Source: Vreelandella neptunia (lineage in GTDB: Bacteria; Pseudomonadota; Gammaproteobacteria; Pseudomonadales; Halomonadaceae). Taken from it: 64,000 bases of DNA. Below are positions 54,017-62,853 of the stretch, piece by piece (the stretch's first letter is position 1; each line of letters opens with the position of its first letter). A model generated the notes under the pieces. It was given only the letters and a program-made list of their open reading frames with translations, was not told the DNA's origin and made no database searches. The position numbers and the translations under genes were made by a program. The DNA lies in NCBI RefSeq assembly GCF_022489065.1, contig NZ_JAKVTW010000010.1, positions 89,118 to 153,117 of the forward strand, read 5' to 3'.

Positions 54017-55080
54017 CTAAAAGAAATTATCTGTAGTAGTGTTATCGCCGTATACTTCATTAATAATTCTTAATTTTGTTTTGCTTGCTTTGTCCGTCTC
54101 ACAAGTTTCTTCGTAATATTCTTTAATCTCACTCATTATTCTATTCTTATCATGTTTCTTATTTTCTTTATAAGAAAACCTTACTCTTCCAATTGAACCA
54201 ATATCGTCATCTAAATGATAGAATCGGTTACTTCCAATTGTTTTAAGCTTTAAAAAGTCTAGCTCTCTCATAAGCATAAAAAATTGTTTTACATCCTGTT
54301 TGTTAAAAACATCTTCTAACAGGTGTACGTTTAGATATTCTACTGCCTCGTATATTTCTTTAGTTGAGACAACTCGATACATATGTATCGTCTCTGCGAG
54401 AAAAGAAAAAAAATGCGTTTTGTTCTTTATGTCAAACTTGCATGATTTTATTTTTAATTTTTCCTCAATGAATGAGTTTGTTTCTTCAAATACTTCTTGG
54501 GCTATTTCATGATCAATAAGAATGGGATTTTCAGCTCCGTGAATATTTTCCTTGTAACTATTTATTGGAAAGAACTTTACAGCTTGCTCATTTGAACTTC
54601 TAATATAGTCGAAAACACCCTTATTAATAAAAGATGGAGTCTGCGAGAACTGGGAGTTTGCAATAATAAGAAGCTTGTCTTTGTTAAGCTTATCTGCAGA
54701 AAAATGCCCAGCTCGACGAGAGAGCCTGGGGTTTCTGTAATAATTACAATAACTGTAGAAAGGTGAGAGAATGCGACCTCAAATTCAAGAAGGTCTTTAA
54801 ATACATTACCATCTTGCCAGTTTTTTAGTTGCTCTGGAATGAATAGCAAGTATTTTTGTATATACTGATTATAGAGGCTGATCAAGCACTCTCTAAGTGA
54901 AGCAAAGGTTCGAGTTGAGATTGCTTCGTAGGTTACGGTAGGATAATTTTCTCTCTTTTCCCCACCACAGAAAATTACTATAGGCCGTACAGGGTAGGCC
55001 AAACGGGTGTTTTCTAGATTTATAGCATCTAAATGATCAATAAAAAAATCGAAAAAATCCTTTTTTTTATTACTTTTCAT
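54017..55080 (-). pseudogene. Retron effector, St85/Ec86 (NDT-like) family, split by one frameshift
   Basis: Two frames join into one 354-residue protein. The first frame (55080 down to about 54704) encodes RPIVIFCGGEKRE, FEVAFSHLSTVIVIITETPGSLVELGIF, the nucleoside-deoxyribosyltransferase-like core of retron St85/Ec86 effectors. The second frame (54700 to 54017) continues SADKLNKDKLLIIANSQFSQTP... to RIINEVYGDNTTTDNFF, including a C-terminal helical domain. The break is a run of five A (54700-54704) where six would keep frame. Either a real inactivating or switching mutation or a sequence error. Order ncRNA-effector-RT fits this retron type. Confidence 0.85.
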
Positions 55081-55094
55081 ATCAGCTTATATAA

Positions 55095-55128
55095 AAATAA
55101 AGCATGCTAAATAAGCATGCCTTTGAAA
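55095..55128 (-). terminator. Hairpin between retron RNA and effector gene
   Basis: Minus-strand AAAGGCATGC-TTATTTA-GCATGCTTT followed by ATTTTT. It probably ends the msr-msd RNA or limits read-through into the effector gene. Confidence 0.7.
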
Positions 55129-55139
55129 ATTTAAACCAA

Positions 55140-55375
55140 ATGATAGTTATGTCCTCTTACCAAGATGCAGCCGCATGTCTTGCTGTGTGGCTTGCTGCAT
55201 GGGGTTCCGCAGCAAGCCACACAGCAAGACATGCGGATTAAATATACCCAATTTCATTTGAGCCTGGCTATACACCCGGCAAATACTGAACGCGTAAAAG
55301 GTGAACCCATTGTAGAGGCAGTCCCGTGATCGTGTCACGAGAATTTCAATTAGGTACACACTTAACCTAGTGGGC
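55140..55375 (-). ncRNA. Candidate retron msr-msd RNA
   Basis: The non-coding stretch upstream of the effector contains a perfect 28-bp inverted repeat (55171-55198 and 55209-55236) with a 10-base loop, as expected of the msd stem that becomes multicopy single-stranded DNA. Further upstream a hairpin TCTCGTGA-CACGA-TCACGGGA (55322-55342) could be part of msr. I could not find a convincing a1/a2 end repeat, so the exact limits are uncertain. Confidence 0.7.
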
Positions 55376-55600
55376 AGCCGGGTAACTTTAGATGATGCTA
55401 ACCTAACCGAGAGATGTGTTTTTTGGTATACGTGAAGGTGCTTTTTATTTCATTATATTTAATTATTTACATATATATCAGTCGCTTACAATTTTTAGTA
55501 CTCTACCAAGTACACCAAAATTAAATCAGTAACTTAGCGTTTTTTTGGATTGTTCTCGCTAATCATTCTGTATTTCGTCCCCTCAAAAAATGCTCTCTTC
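55376..55600. other. AT-rich flank of the retron
   Basis: No gene is visible. It should contain the promoter of the retron RNA reading leftward; no clear -35/-10 pair stands out. Confidence 0.4.
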
Positions 55601-56665
55601 AAAAGTTATAAGTGGCCGGATGATCGCTATAAAGGGCGTCAAGATAGCCCGCCCCCCGCGAAGCTGCTGCCCAAAAGCAATACCACCGCCACGCTGCTCG
55701 CCTATGTCGCGACCGCCAAGTACTAGGATGCGCTACCGCTTCATTGGCAGAATCAGATCTTTGCCCGCCATGGCGCTAAGACCCCACGTAATACCTTGGC
55801 CAGCTGGATTGGATACATAGACCCGCTGATTGAGGCATTACGCCAGCATCTGCTGACCGCTCTCCCTGCTCCATATCGACGAGACGACGCTCCAGGTCAA
55901 CCAAGAACTCGATCGTCCGGCCAATGCTTCTTCTTACATGTGGGTCCAGCGCGGGGAGCCGCTGGCCAGCAAGTCGTTCTGTTCGATTATGCCACCAGTC
56001 GCGCCGGATGGCCGCCCGTTGACCTGTAGGGTAACTATGCGGGGCGCTTAATCACCTATGGCTATGAAGGCTACGTCGAGGTCGTGCGTCGCAATGGGAT
56101 CACCCATGCGGGTTGCGGGCGCATGCACGAGTAAGTTCGTCGAGGCCCAGAAAGTGCAGCATAAAGGCCAAAACGGCAAAGCGGACTGGACGCTGAACCA
56201 GATCCGAAAGCTGTATGGGGTGGAAAAACAAGCCAAGGCGCTTGCGTCCAACGCGCTGCGTGACCAGAAAAACCGTCCATTAATCGATCAACTACGTACT
56301 TGGTTCGACAAGTCACTGTCCCAGGTGCTACCCAAAAGTGAGCTGGGTAAAGCCCTGCACTACCTGGATAACCAGTGGCCGCGCCTGACCCGGTTCCTGG
56401 ACGATGGCCTGATCCAGAAAAAATATTTGGCGGAGAACGCCGTCCGTTCGTAATCATCCGTAAAAACTGGCGGCTCAGTCACACCCGAGCGGCGCTCACG
56501 CCAGCGCGGCCATCTACAGCCTGATCGAAACAAACCAAGGCCAACGGTCTCTTGCCCTATGACTACTTGCAGTATACGTCTTCCGACGCTGCTCACCCTC
56601 AACTCTGTTGAGCTCAACATGCTGTTGCCCTGGCAGTGGAAAGAAACATTACCGACCTAAACGAA
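55600..56665 (+). pseudogene. Decayed IS66-family TnpC transposase
   Basis: Fragments in several frames: LLPKSNTTATLLAYVATAKY followed by an in-frame TAG, RNTLASWIGYIDPLIEALRQHLL, FDYATSRAGWPPVDL, FVEAQKVQHKGQNGKADWTLNQIRKLYGVEKQAKAL, and a C-terminal VRSFVIIRKNW-like end at 56450. These follow the order of IS66 TnpC. Stops and frameshifts make it inactive. No TnpA/TnpB partner is seen. Confidence 0.85.
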
Positions 56666-56792
56666 GCCCGCATAGATCTGGTTAGTAGATCGCTTACGCT
56701 ACGACAGAGATTAGCGGGTTACTTTGTATAGGTACTTAGAATTGGGTCAAAAGGTACACTTTTTGGCCCACAAAATCTTACAGAGTCAGAGT

Positions 56793-58175
56793 CTATATAA
56801 GAGACAAAAGATGTTGGCGGTAATATTCCGAGAAGCTTAGCGTTAGCAGGGGAGGCTCAAGAGACAGTATCTCACGCTCATTAATGTTTTCTGCAGATAA
56901 CGGTGGACCATTATCTGCAGCTGACTCTCCCTTTTTAGTGCTGCTCATTTGATTGGAACGCGCTTGCTCCAATCTTAGGTTCAGCTTTTGGGTTTGAAGC
57001 ATTGCCTGATCTTCGGGCAAATCATCAGCAATTCGCTGCGAGTATTTACGTAGTAGCGGCTCGGCGATCACATAGAGCCATGCTGTTACATCTGAGTCGC
57101 CCATTTTGCGTAAAATGCGCCCTAAAACCTGCCGGTAATGCAGCTCTGTTCGAATCCTGCTCAGGTACGCACAAACGCATAACCGTTGGATATCAGTTCC
57201 TTCGGAAATCATGCTTACCGCGACAATCCAGCGCGTACTGTTATATCGGAATTGGTCAATTAGTTGATGCGCCTTCGGTGTTTGGCTAGTCACCACCACA
57301 TAACTTTCCCCCTTATGAAGCAAAAGCTCAGCGATTTGATGCGCATGTTCAATGTCAGTAGCAACGACTAGACCGCCAGCATTAGGCACGCTGTTCCGCT
57401 CTTTGTTGAGTCGGCCAATGCCTAGGTCTAGCACCGCATTCAGGATGTCGTCGTGTCGCAACAGGTCTTCGTAGCTGATTGGCGACTCACTAAGCAATTG
57501 TTGAAATGAGGAAAACGCTCTTACCGATGCTGTGCTCTCGTTTTCTTCGGTCAAGCGGATCAGTGGGTTATCGATGAGCGTAATTCGTGGTGAGCGACAT
57601 ACACCGTCTTGAATGGCGGTTTTAAGGTCATAACGGTAATCGCAAATGAGTTTGCCTTCTGGATCGCTGTAGCGAGCTAATGCGATAGGTAACTCATCCG
57701 AACGCCAGGGCGTTCCTGACAGCGCTAACGTGTAAGTGGCCGCATTTTGGATACGCTGAATAATTTGCTGGCCCCACGTGTTGCTTAGGAGCGGATCATG
57801 ACCTGCACAGTGATGGATCTCATCGAAAATGGTCAATGTGCGATATTCTGTAAATAACGCCCAAAATTCCTCAGGGTGATATTCCATAGACTGGTAGGTG
57901 TAGGCAGCCCCTACTGATGCAAGCGTATCGCCAAACCGCTGATTTAATACGACAGTAAAGGTGCGCTGGATGCCAGCCACCACTTCTCTCGTTGGCGCAA
58001 AGCAGATAACAAAATCAATATGTCCTTCTTCAAGGAGCCATCGCGTCATTTCAGCTGCCAGCCGGGTTTTTCCGCTCGCAGGTGTTGCTTGCACGAAAAA
58101 GTCGCTATGGAGTAAGTAGTGAACCTTCGCTAGCTCCAAGCACTCTACTTGCCATCTCCGCAGCCTCGTGCTCAT
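56793..58175 (-). CDS. SF2 DEAD/DEAH-type helicase of an accessory locus
   Basis: A 460-residue superfamily 2 helicase. It shows Walker A FVQATPASGKTRLAAEM (about residue 30), motif II LTIFDEIHHCAGHD, motif III-like ALSGTPWRSDE, and in the second RecA domain VVATDIEHAHQIAELLL, AVSMISEGTDIQRLCVCAY and RTELHYRQVLGRILRK with the arginine fingers. The C-terminus is charged and disordered-looking. It overlaps the upstream wHTH gene by 4 bases. I do not recognise a named system; type III restriction and Rad3-like helicases are not a match in length. Confidence 0.85.
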   Translation of the reverse strand: MSTRLRRWQVECLELAKVHYLLHSDFFVQATPASGKTRLAAEMTRWLLEEGHIDFVICFAPTREVVAGIQRTFTVVLNQRFGDTLASVGAAYTYQSMEYHPEEFWALFTEYRTLTIFDEIHHCAGHDPLLSNTWGQQIIQRIQNAATYTLALSGTPWRSDELPIALARYSDPEGKLICDYRYDLKTAIQDGVCRSPRITLIDNPLIRLTEENESTASVRAFSSFQQLLSESPISYEDLLRHDDILNAVLDLGIGRLNKERNSVPNAGGLVVATDIEHAHQIAELLLHKGESYVVVTSQTPKAHQLIDQFRYNSTRWIVAVSMISEGTDIQRLCVCAYLSRIRTELHYRQVLGRILRKMGDSDVTAWLYVIAEPLLRKYSQRIADDLPEDQAMLQTQKLNLRLEQARSNQMSSTKKGESAADNGPPLSAENINEREILSLEPPLLTLSFSEYYRQHLLSLI

Positions 58176-58792
58176 GTACCCCCCAGCCGATGTAAAGATT
58201 TTTCTAGCGCACGCACTCGGCCCATTAAGCGTGCGCTCCGGTCATAAGCATCACGATGATCAACCACGATACTCGGCTTGAGATCGGGGTATTCATCCAT
58301 AAGCTCACGGAACGCCTCGACTTCACCCAGTGTAGAAAGGAATTCACTTTGCGTTTCCTTTAACACTTTCTCCAGGGCATATTGGCTCGAAGCCTTCCTA
58401 GCACTGGGGCTCTGTTCACTACTACTTTCGTCATTTCGAATACCTGTTGTATCCGTTGTTTCATTAGCTGTTTGCGACACGAGCCGCTGGTGCCATGCTT
58501 CAAAGCTTTCTCCCTCCAAGCACAAACTCGCTTCTCTTATTGAAGGCAAAACAAAATAGAGCTGATCGCGTTTGCGCTTTTCACGGTCTTTCTCCACCAA
58601 ACCAGCGGTGATTAGCTTTTTAATTCTTTCGTAGATAAAACGTCGCAGAGCAACTCGTTGCTCTGCTGCTATGCCATGTTGGTATACGTATTGGTCACGG
58701 AGGCTGCGTATCGTGAATTGAGCGTTATCAGTTTCTAAAAGGAGCTCGAAAATGCGCTCCTCAATCGAAGGAGGGGTACCCGACATGACCAT
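58172..58792 (-). CDS. Unknown wHTH / coiled-coil protein paired with the helicase
   Basis: About 206 residues, unrecognised. The N-terminal 80 residues look like a winged helix (SIEERIFELLLETDNAQFTIRSLRD; RVALRRFIYERIKKLITAGLVEKDREKRKRDQLYFVL). A Ser/Thr/Glu-rich linker follows. The C-terminus is helical (YALEKVLKETQSEFLSTLGEVEAFRELM; RSARLMGRVRALEKSLHRL), possibly an oligomerisation or helicase-contact domain. Start at 58792 or 58786 (MVMSG) is preferred; an open frame to 58870 would run through the divergent promoter. It is translationally coupled to the helicase gene. Confidence 0.7.
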   Translation of the reverse strand: MVMSGTPPSIEERIFELLLETDNAQFTIRSLRDQYVYQHGIAAEQRVALRRFIYERIKKLITAGLVEKDREKRKRDQLYFVLPSIREASLCLEGESFEAWHQRLVSQTANETTDTTGIRNDESSSEQSPSARKASSQYALEKVLKETQSEFLSTLGEVEAFRELMDEYPDLKPSIVVDHRDAYDRSARLMGRVRALEKSLHRLGGT

Positions 58793-58887
58793 CACCGTAG
58801 GAGAGGTAAAAACGAAATGCGGATTATAGTCCGTGGCTAGATAGGCCGCAACGAAGGATAGTCCCGCCAAAAGGAAATGAGGCGGGT

Positions 58888-59109
58888 ATGAATGAGTTAG
58901 CGAAGACGCTGGGAAGAAATATCAGGGAAAAACGAAAGAAGAAAGGGTACTCACAAGACGCCTTTGCCTTAGTTACTGGTATCGACCGCAGCTATATAGG
59001 AAGAGTTGAACGAGGAGAAGTTAATATCACCGTGGAAAAATTATATGAGATCGCTGCAGTGCTCCAATGCGAACCAGCATCTCTTCTGCCTGCTCAAACC
59101 ACTCTGTGA
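58888..59109 (+). CDS. XRE-family HTH regulator
   Basis: A 73-residue single-domain Cro/C1-type regulator: LGRNIREKRKKKGYSQDAFALVTGIDRSYIGRVERGEVNITVEKLYEIAAVL covers the five-helix HTH. It is divergent from the wHTH-helicase operon with about 95 bases between, so it probably controls it, as C-protein-like regulators do for restriction or defence genes (inference). Confidence 0.88.
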   Translation: MNELAKTLGRNIREKRKKKGYSQDAFALVTGIDRSYIGRVERGEVNITVEKLYEIAAVLQCEPASLLPAQTTL

Positions 59110-59346
59110 AGGAAAGAGCACAAATCGGCCGAAGCAGAAAAATTAGTTAAAGCTGATCTAGACTCATTAGTAGATGAAAACCTTATCTAAACACTTTAAT
59201 TCACCACTCACGTGATCCCCTTACACTACAAACATAAGATCAGGTGGTGTCTACAAATCTCGGGGCAGTTCAGAGCTCCGATTATCTTTTTTGCTCGATT
59301 GAAGCGTGTCGATCGTTGTTGCCACTACACCATATTGTTCTGCTCA
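59110..59346. other. Gap with no supported gene
   Basis: The 237 bases between the XRE gene and the MbcA/ParS-like gene show no conserved frame or RNA structure that I can support. Confidence 0.4.
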
Positions 59347-59784
59347 CTATCCATGCGTGACCCCTCGCACCTCATCTAGAGCGGCATCAATAACGAGATC
59401 AGGGTCTGTAGCTATCAGATCCTGAGGTTTTAGCGCGCCGAGATAGCTGTTTATCGACTGGAACCAAAAGGCCATTCCCCATCCGTCTTTATCCTCTTTG
59501 AAGATGTCGATGATTTTCGACATGACGCTGTACGGTCGGTAACCAGCTTCTTTCTCAAGCCCAAACGCTGGGTAGTAATCGGTGCCATGGTCATTGATCG
59601 TAAAAATATCACCTTGTTGTATCCACTGAGAAGGTTGAGCACAGTCACTATGTGAGCTGACGCCTCGCAACTGTAGTATCTCATTGGCAGTTAACCAATC
59701 ACCGCTTTCCATCACGGCTCGACGTGCTTTTGCTTCCATCTCTGCTTCGCACAAACTAGCTGGTGTGGTCATAGTCTTAGGCAC
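59347..59784 (-). CDS. Unknown protein with a MbcA/ParS-like C-terminal domain
   Basis: A 145-residue protein. The C-terminal part, WGMAFWFQSINSYLGALKPQDLIATDPDLVIDAALDEV, resembles the toxin-binding domain of Xre/MbcA/ParS antitoxins (pattern W..pN..L.g..P..ll..d...v...l). The N-terminal part has SGDWLTANEILQLRGVSS, similar to a small DNA-binding module. No RES-type toxin follows it. Start GTG 59784 or ATG 59772. It is an orphan in this window. Confidence 0.6.
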   Translation of the reverse strand: MPKTMTTPASLCEAEMEAKARRAVMESGDWLTANEILQLRGVSSHSDCAQPSQWIQQGDIFTINDHGTDYYPAFGLEKEAGYRPYSVMSKIIDIFKEDKDGWGMAFWFQSINSYLGALKPQDLIATDPDLVIDAALDEVRGVTHG

Positions 59785-60048
59785 CCTTATCTTGGGTATG
59801 TGCTCTGGTCCATTATTCTGGGGGCCTTGCTAATAAGTTAGCCATCGCGGAAGTGATCGTCGTGGTAATCGAGGCTAACCATGCATAAGCGGCCGATGAT
59901 GGGTTACATCTAACTCCTTACGGTGTTCAACCTACCAGTGAGATAATTTTGTTGCCCCCTTACTCTGGATTTGTTCTTCCTTCCTGGGGTTGCAACCTAG
60001 CGGATAGATAAAAACGCTGGAAAACTGCCAATCTCAAGATCAGGAACG
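59785..60048. other. Gap with no supported gene
   Basis: 264 bases without recognisable feature. Confidence 0.35.
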
Positions 60049-60705
60049 CTAGAGAGGATTGATCAGCTCGTCACCTTGTCCCTCTGAAGGTTTGTTGACA
60101 GCCGTGCTAACGGGCCAATGTTCGATCAGATCCGCATCGATATGCCCCACTAAATTGCGGATGGTTTCTTTATCCGTCAGGTCAGGGGCAAGCCAGGATT
60201 CGAGGCTATCGTCGTTCAGAATCAACGGCATCCTGTCGTGCACGTCGATGGAACTGCCCCGCGCCGGTTCGGTGAGAATGGCACACCCCAGACGTCCGTC
60301 CTCCCGCTTTGCGTAGATAGCAGCGAAGTACAAGGGCTCGCGATCCTGTCGGCACAGATAATGAGGCTGCTTAGGGGACGTGTTCTTGATCCATTCGTAC
60401 CATCCGTCAGCGAGTACAAGGCATCGGTGCTTAGCAAAGGCCGATTTGAAAAAGTTATTCGTCGCAACGGTTTCTACCCGCGCATTTATGGGTTGCGTGC
60501 CTTTTCCTTTGGCCCACGATGGGCGAAATCCCCACCACATTTCCTCAAGCGTGGGAGCAGAGTCCTCAGACGCCTGCCGTATGCTCGCGATCCAGGTACC
60601 CGGCGCCACATTGTAGCGCGGTCCAATGTCGCGCTCAGACATAACCGCTCCGACTTTGTTGGTCAGCTGAGGTATCGGGGTGAATAAAGCAAATCGTCCG
60701 CACAT
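60049..60705 (-). CDS. SRAP family DNA abasic-site crosslink protein (YedK/HMCES-like)
   Basis: A 218-residue SOS-response-associated peptidase protein. MCGRFALF gives the catalytic Cys2 after Met removal; RYNVAPGTW with Asn, WWGFRPSWAKG, INARVETVATNNFF, CLVLADGWYEW with the Glu, and HDRMPLIL with the active-site His are conserved. It crosslinks to abasic sites in single-stranded DNA and protects them. It is divergent from the umuDC operon, both in DNA damage response. Confidence 0.93.
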   Translation of the reverse strand: MCGRFALFTPIPQLTNKVGAVMSERDIGPRYNVAPGTWIASIRQASEDSAPTLEEMWWGFRPSWAKGKGTQPINARVETVATNNFFKSAFAKHRCLVLADGWYEWIKNTSPKQPHYLCRQDREPLYFAAIYAKREDGRLGCAILTEPARGSSIDVHDRMPLILNDDSLESWLAPDLTDKETIRNLVGHIDADLIEHWPVSTAVNKPSEGQGDELINPL

Positions 60706-60877
60706 AGCTGCAGGATAGACGAGAATTGGCCATCCAAGTCAGCCTACGCACCAAAATCGCGGTGCCCTCATCTAATCACCGTCAAAATAAGGTGGTGTTG
60801 CCAACACGACAAGACCAACGAATGAAGAAGAGTGCTTGCGATTCACTTGGCTGATCGCTTATTGTCTGCCCTTAATA

Positions 60878-60893
60878 CTGTATATATTAACAG
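60878..60893. promoter_or_regulatory. LexA box
   Basis: CTGTATATATTAACAG perfectly fits CTGT-N8-ACAG. It lies 18 bases upstream of the small SOS ORF and over its likely -10. It should repress the umuDC operon and possibly the divergent SRAP gene. Confidence 0.93.
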
Positions 60894-60911
60894 CCATATA
60901 GGGAGGCGCTT

Positions 60912-61136
60912 ATGAGCAAGAAAACTTACCCACAGTCTGTGCAACGGCCATTCAGTAGTCCCCGTACTCTTCCAGTTATCGTTGGAGGACTTCCTCTTCA
61001 ACCAGATGATTTGAGAGAGGAAGGTACGCAGTTGTGTGCGGATTGGGGGGCTGAACAAGACGCGCTGCTCGTACCGCTTGAAAACACTGAGGTGCCTCTA
61101 CCAGGCACATGGCGAGCGATGGGGAGCATGGCATGA
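60912..61136 (+). CDS. Small unknown protein, first gene of the umuDC operon
   Basis: A 74-residue protein I do not recognise: SKKTYPQSVQRPFSSPRTL followed by VIVGGLPLQPDDLREEG and an acidic middle part (CADWGAEQDALLVPLE). No membrane segment. It has a GGGAGG ribosome site 5 bases before ATG, lies 18 bases downstream of a perfect LexA box, and its stop overlaps the umuD start (ATGA), so it is SOS-induced and translationally coupled to umuD. Confidence 0.7.
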   Translation: MSKKTYPQSVQRPFSSPRTLPVIVGGLPLQPDDLREEGTQLCADWGAEQDALLVPLENTEVPLPGTWRAMGSMA

Positions 61137-61582
61137 GTATGCATTTCACCATTCTTGGACGCGTAGATACTATGGCTCGACCGCTAAGGCTGCCTTTAGC
61201 TGGCGGTGAAGTACGCGCTGGTTTTCCCAGTCCTGCAGACGACTACATCGAGGTCGAATTAGACCTAATTGCCCATTTGATTAAGCACCCTAGTGCAACG
61301 TTCTTTCTACGAGCCAAAGGCACCTCCATGGAAGGTGATGGCATTAAAGATAATGCGTTGTTAATTGTCGACCGGTCTATCAATCCTCAGCCAGGGCATA
61401 TCGTGATCATGAGCGTGGACGGCGAGCTGACGTGTAAAAAGCTAAGCATCATGGGCAGTCGGCCGTATTTGGTGGCCTCTAACCCAGAGTTTAAGCCCCT
61501 CCCTCTCACTGGGCATGATTGTCACAATTGGGGTGTGGCCACCTATAGCATCCAACCGCTAGCACCCGGTTTCACCGTATGA
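61133..61582 (+). CDS. umuD: DNA polymerase V accessory protein UmuD
   Basis: A 149-residue LexA-like S24 peptidase that cuts itself with RecA help to UmuD'. The cleavage site is Ala-Gly in VRAGFPSPADDYIE. Catalytic Ser is in KGTSMEGDGI and Lys in GELTCKKLS. ATG 61133 has GGGGAG 8 bases upstream; a longer frame from 61109 overlaps the preceding gene. It overlaps umuC by 4 bases. Confidence 0.94.
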   Translation: MSMHFTILGRVDTMARPLRLPLAGGEVRAGFPSPADDYIEVELDLIAHLIKHPSATFFLRAKGTSMEGDGIKDNALLIVDRSINPQPGHIVIMSVDGELTCKKLSIMGSRPYLVASNPEFKPLPLTGHDCHNWGVATYSIQPLAPGFTV

Positions 61583-62853
61583 TTGCCTTGGTCGACTGCA
61601 ATAATTTCTATGTATCCTGCGAACGAGTCTTTGCTCCCAGGTTGGAAGGCCAAGCTGTCGGCGTTTTGTCGAATAACGACGGCTGCGTGGTCGCGCGTTC
61701 GCAAGAAATCAAAAACTTAGGTGTGGCAATGGGAATGCCTGCCCATCAGATTGATCCCCATATTCGCCGACAATGCACTTTGCTCAGCTCAAACTATGCC
61801 CTGTATGGTGATATGAGTGGCCGAGTAACAGACATCCTCTCACAGCACACGCCTCACGTTGATGTGTATAGCATCGACGAAGCATTTTTATCTTTTGAGG
61901 GCTTTGAGCCAGACACGTTAGAAGAACGATGCCAAGTGATGCGGCAGCAAGTTAGGCGGGATACAGGGATCCCAGTTAGCGTTGGCCTGAGCACTAGCAA
62001 AACGTTAGCAAAAATTGCCAATCATAGATCTAAAAAAGAAAGCGTGTTCAATGGCGTGGCCATTATGGATCCTAACAGCAGCGACACGCGGGCCTTCCTG
62101 GAGCAGCTTCCCCTAAATGAGATCTGGGGGGTGGCAGGACGCAGTGCTGCGCGGCTTCATACCCTCGGCATAGAGAATGCTTGGCAGCTACGTACCGCTA
62201 GCCCAAAGCATTTGCGGCGACATTTTAGTGTGGTCATGGAACGCTTGGTGTATGAGCTGAGGGGCGAAAACTGCATATCGCTCGACGACATGAGCCAGCC
62301 AAAACAACAGATCATGGTGTCCCGTTCCTTTGGTCGTCTCACGACGAACGAAACCGATCTGCGCGAAGCCCTACGCGTGCACGCTTCACGCGCTGGTGAG
62401 AAGCTACGACAACAAAACGGCTTAGCGCAGGCGATAATGGTGTTTGTTCACACCAATCGCTTTCGGCCAGATTTGCCGAGCTACAGCAAGCGTCTAGTGA
62501 TACCGCTACCTCACCCCACCGATGACAGCCGCGAGCTCATCAAAGCCGCCATGGCGGGATTGGAAAGAATTTATAAAAAAGACATCTGGTACCAAAAATG
62601 CGGGATTATGCTGATGGATCTGTGTGACCATGACAATGAACAACTAGGGTTGCTCGCAGAGCCGGTCAGTGACGAAAAGCGTGCTCGTAATGAAAAATTA
62701 ATGGCTACCCTCGACAAGATTAATCGTGAGCACGGAAAAAACACCGTCCGGATTGGTATGCCCCGCAAACAAAATGCTTGGGAGCTACGCTGCGAGCACC
62801 GGTCATCACGCTATACCACACGCTGGGACGAGCTGGCCGTCGCCAAAACCTAG
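61579..62853 (+). CDS. umuC: DNA polymerase V catalytic subunit UmuC
   Basis: A 424-residue Y-family translesion polymerase. It has ALVDCNNFYVSCERVF with the first catalytic Asp, SNNDGCVVARS, YSIDEAFLSFEG with the second acidic pair, and GLSTSKTLAKIANHRSKK. The C-terminal beta-clamp region QLGLL is at about residue 351. It bypasses lesions as UmuD'2C. Downstream 415 bases have no gene. Confidence 0.95.
   Translation: MIALVDCNNFYVSCERVFAPRLEGQAVGVLSNNDGCVVARSQEIKNLGVAMGMPAHQIDPHIRRQCTLLSSNYALYGDMSGRVTDILSQHTPHVDVYSIDEAFLSFEGFEPDTLEERCQVMRQQVRRDTGIPVSVGLSTSKTLAKIANHRSKKESVFNGVAIMDPNSSDTRAFLEQLPLNEIWGVAGRSAARLHTLGIENAWQLRTASPKHLRRHFSVVMERLVYELRGENCISLDDMSQPKQQIMVSRSFGRLTTNETDLREALRVHASRAGEKLRQQNGLAQAIMVFVHTNRFRPDLPSYSKRLVIPLPHPTDDSRELIKAAMAGLERIYKKDIWYQKCGIMLMDLCDHDNEQLGLLAEPVSDEKRARNEKLMATLDKINREHGKNTVRIGMPRKQNAWELRCEHRSSRYTTRWDELAVAKT

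Noticed and set aside
55147..55359. 70-codon minus-strand frame upstream of the retron effector
   Set aside because: It overlaps the 28-bp hairpin and msr-like hairpin; the non-coding RNA explanation fits better.
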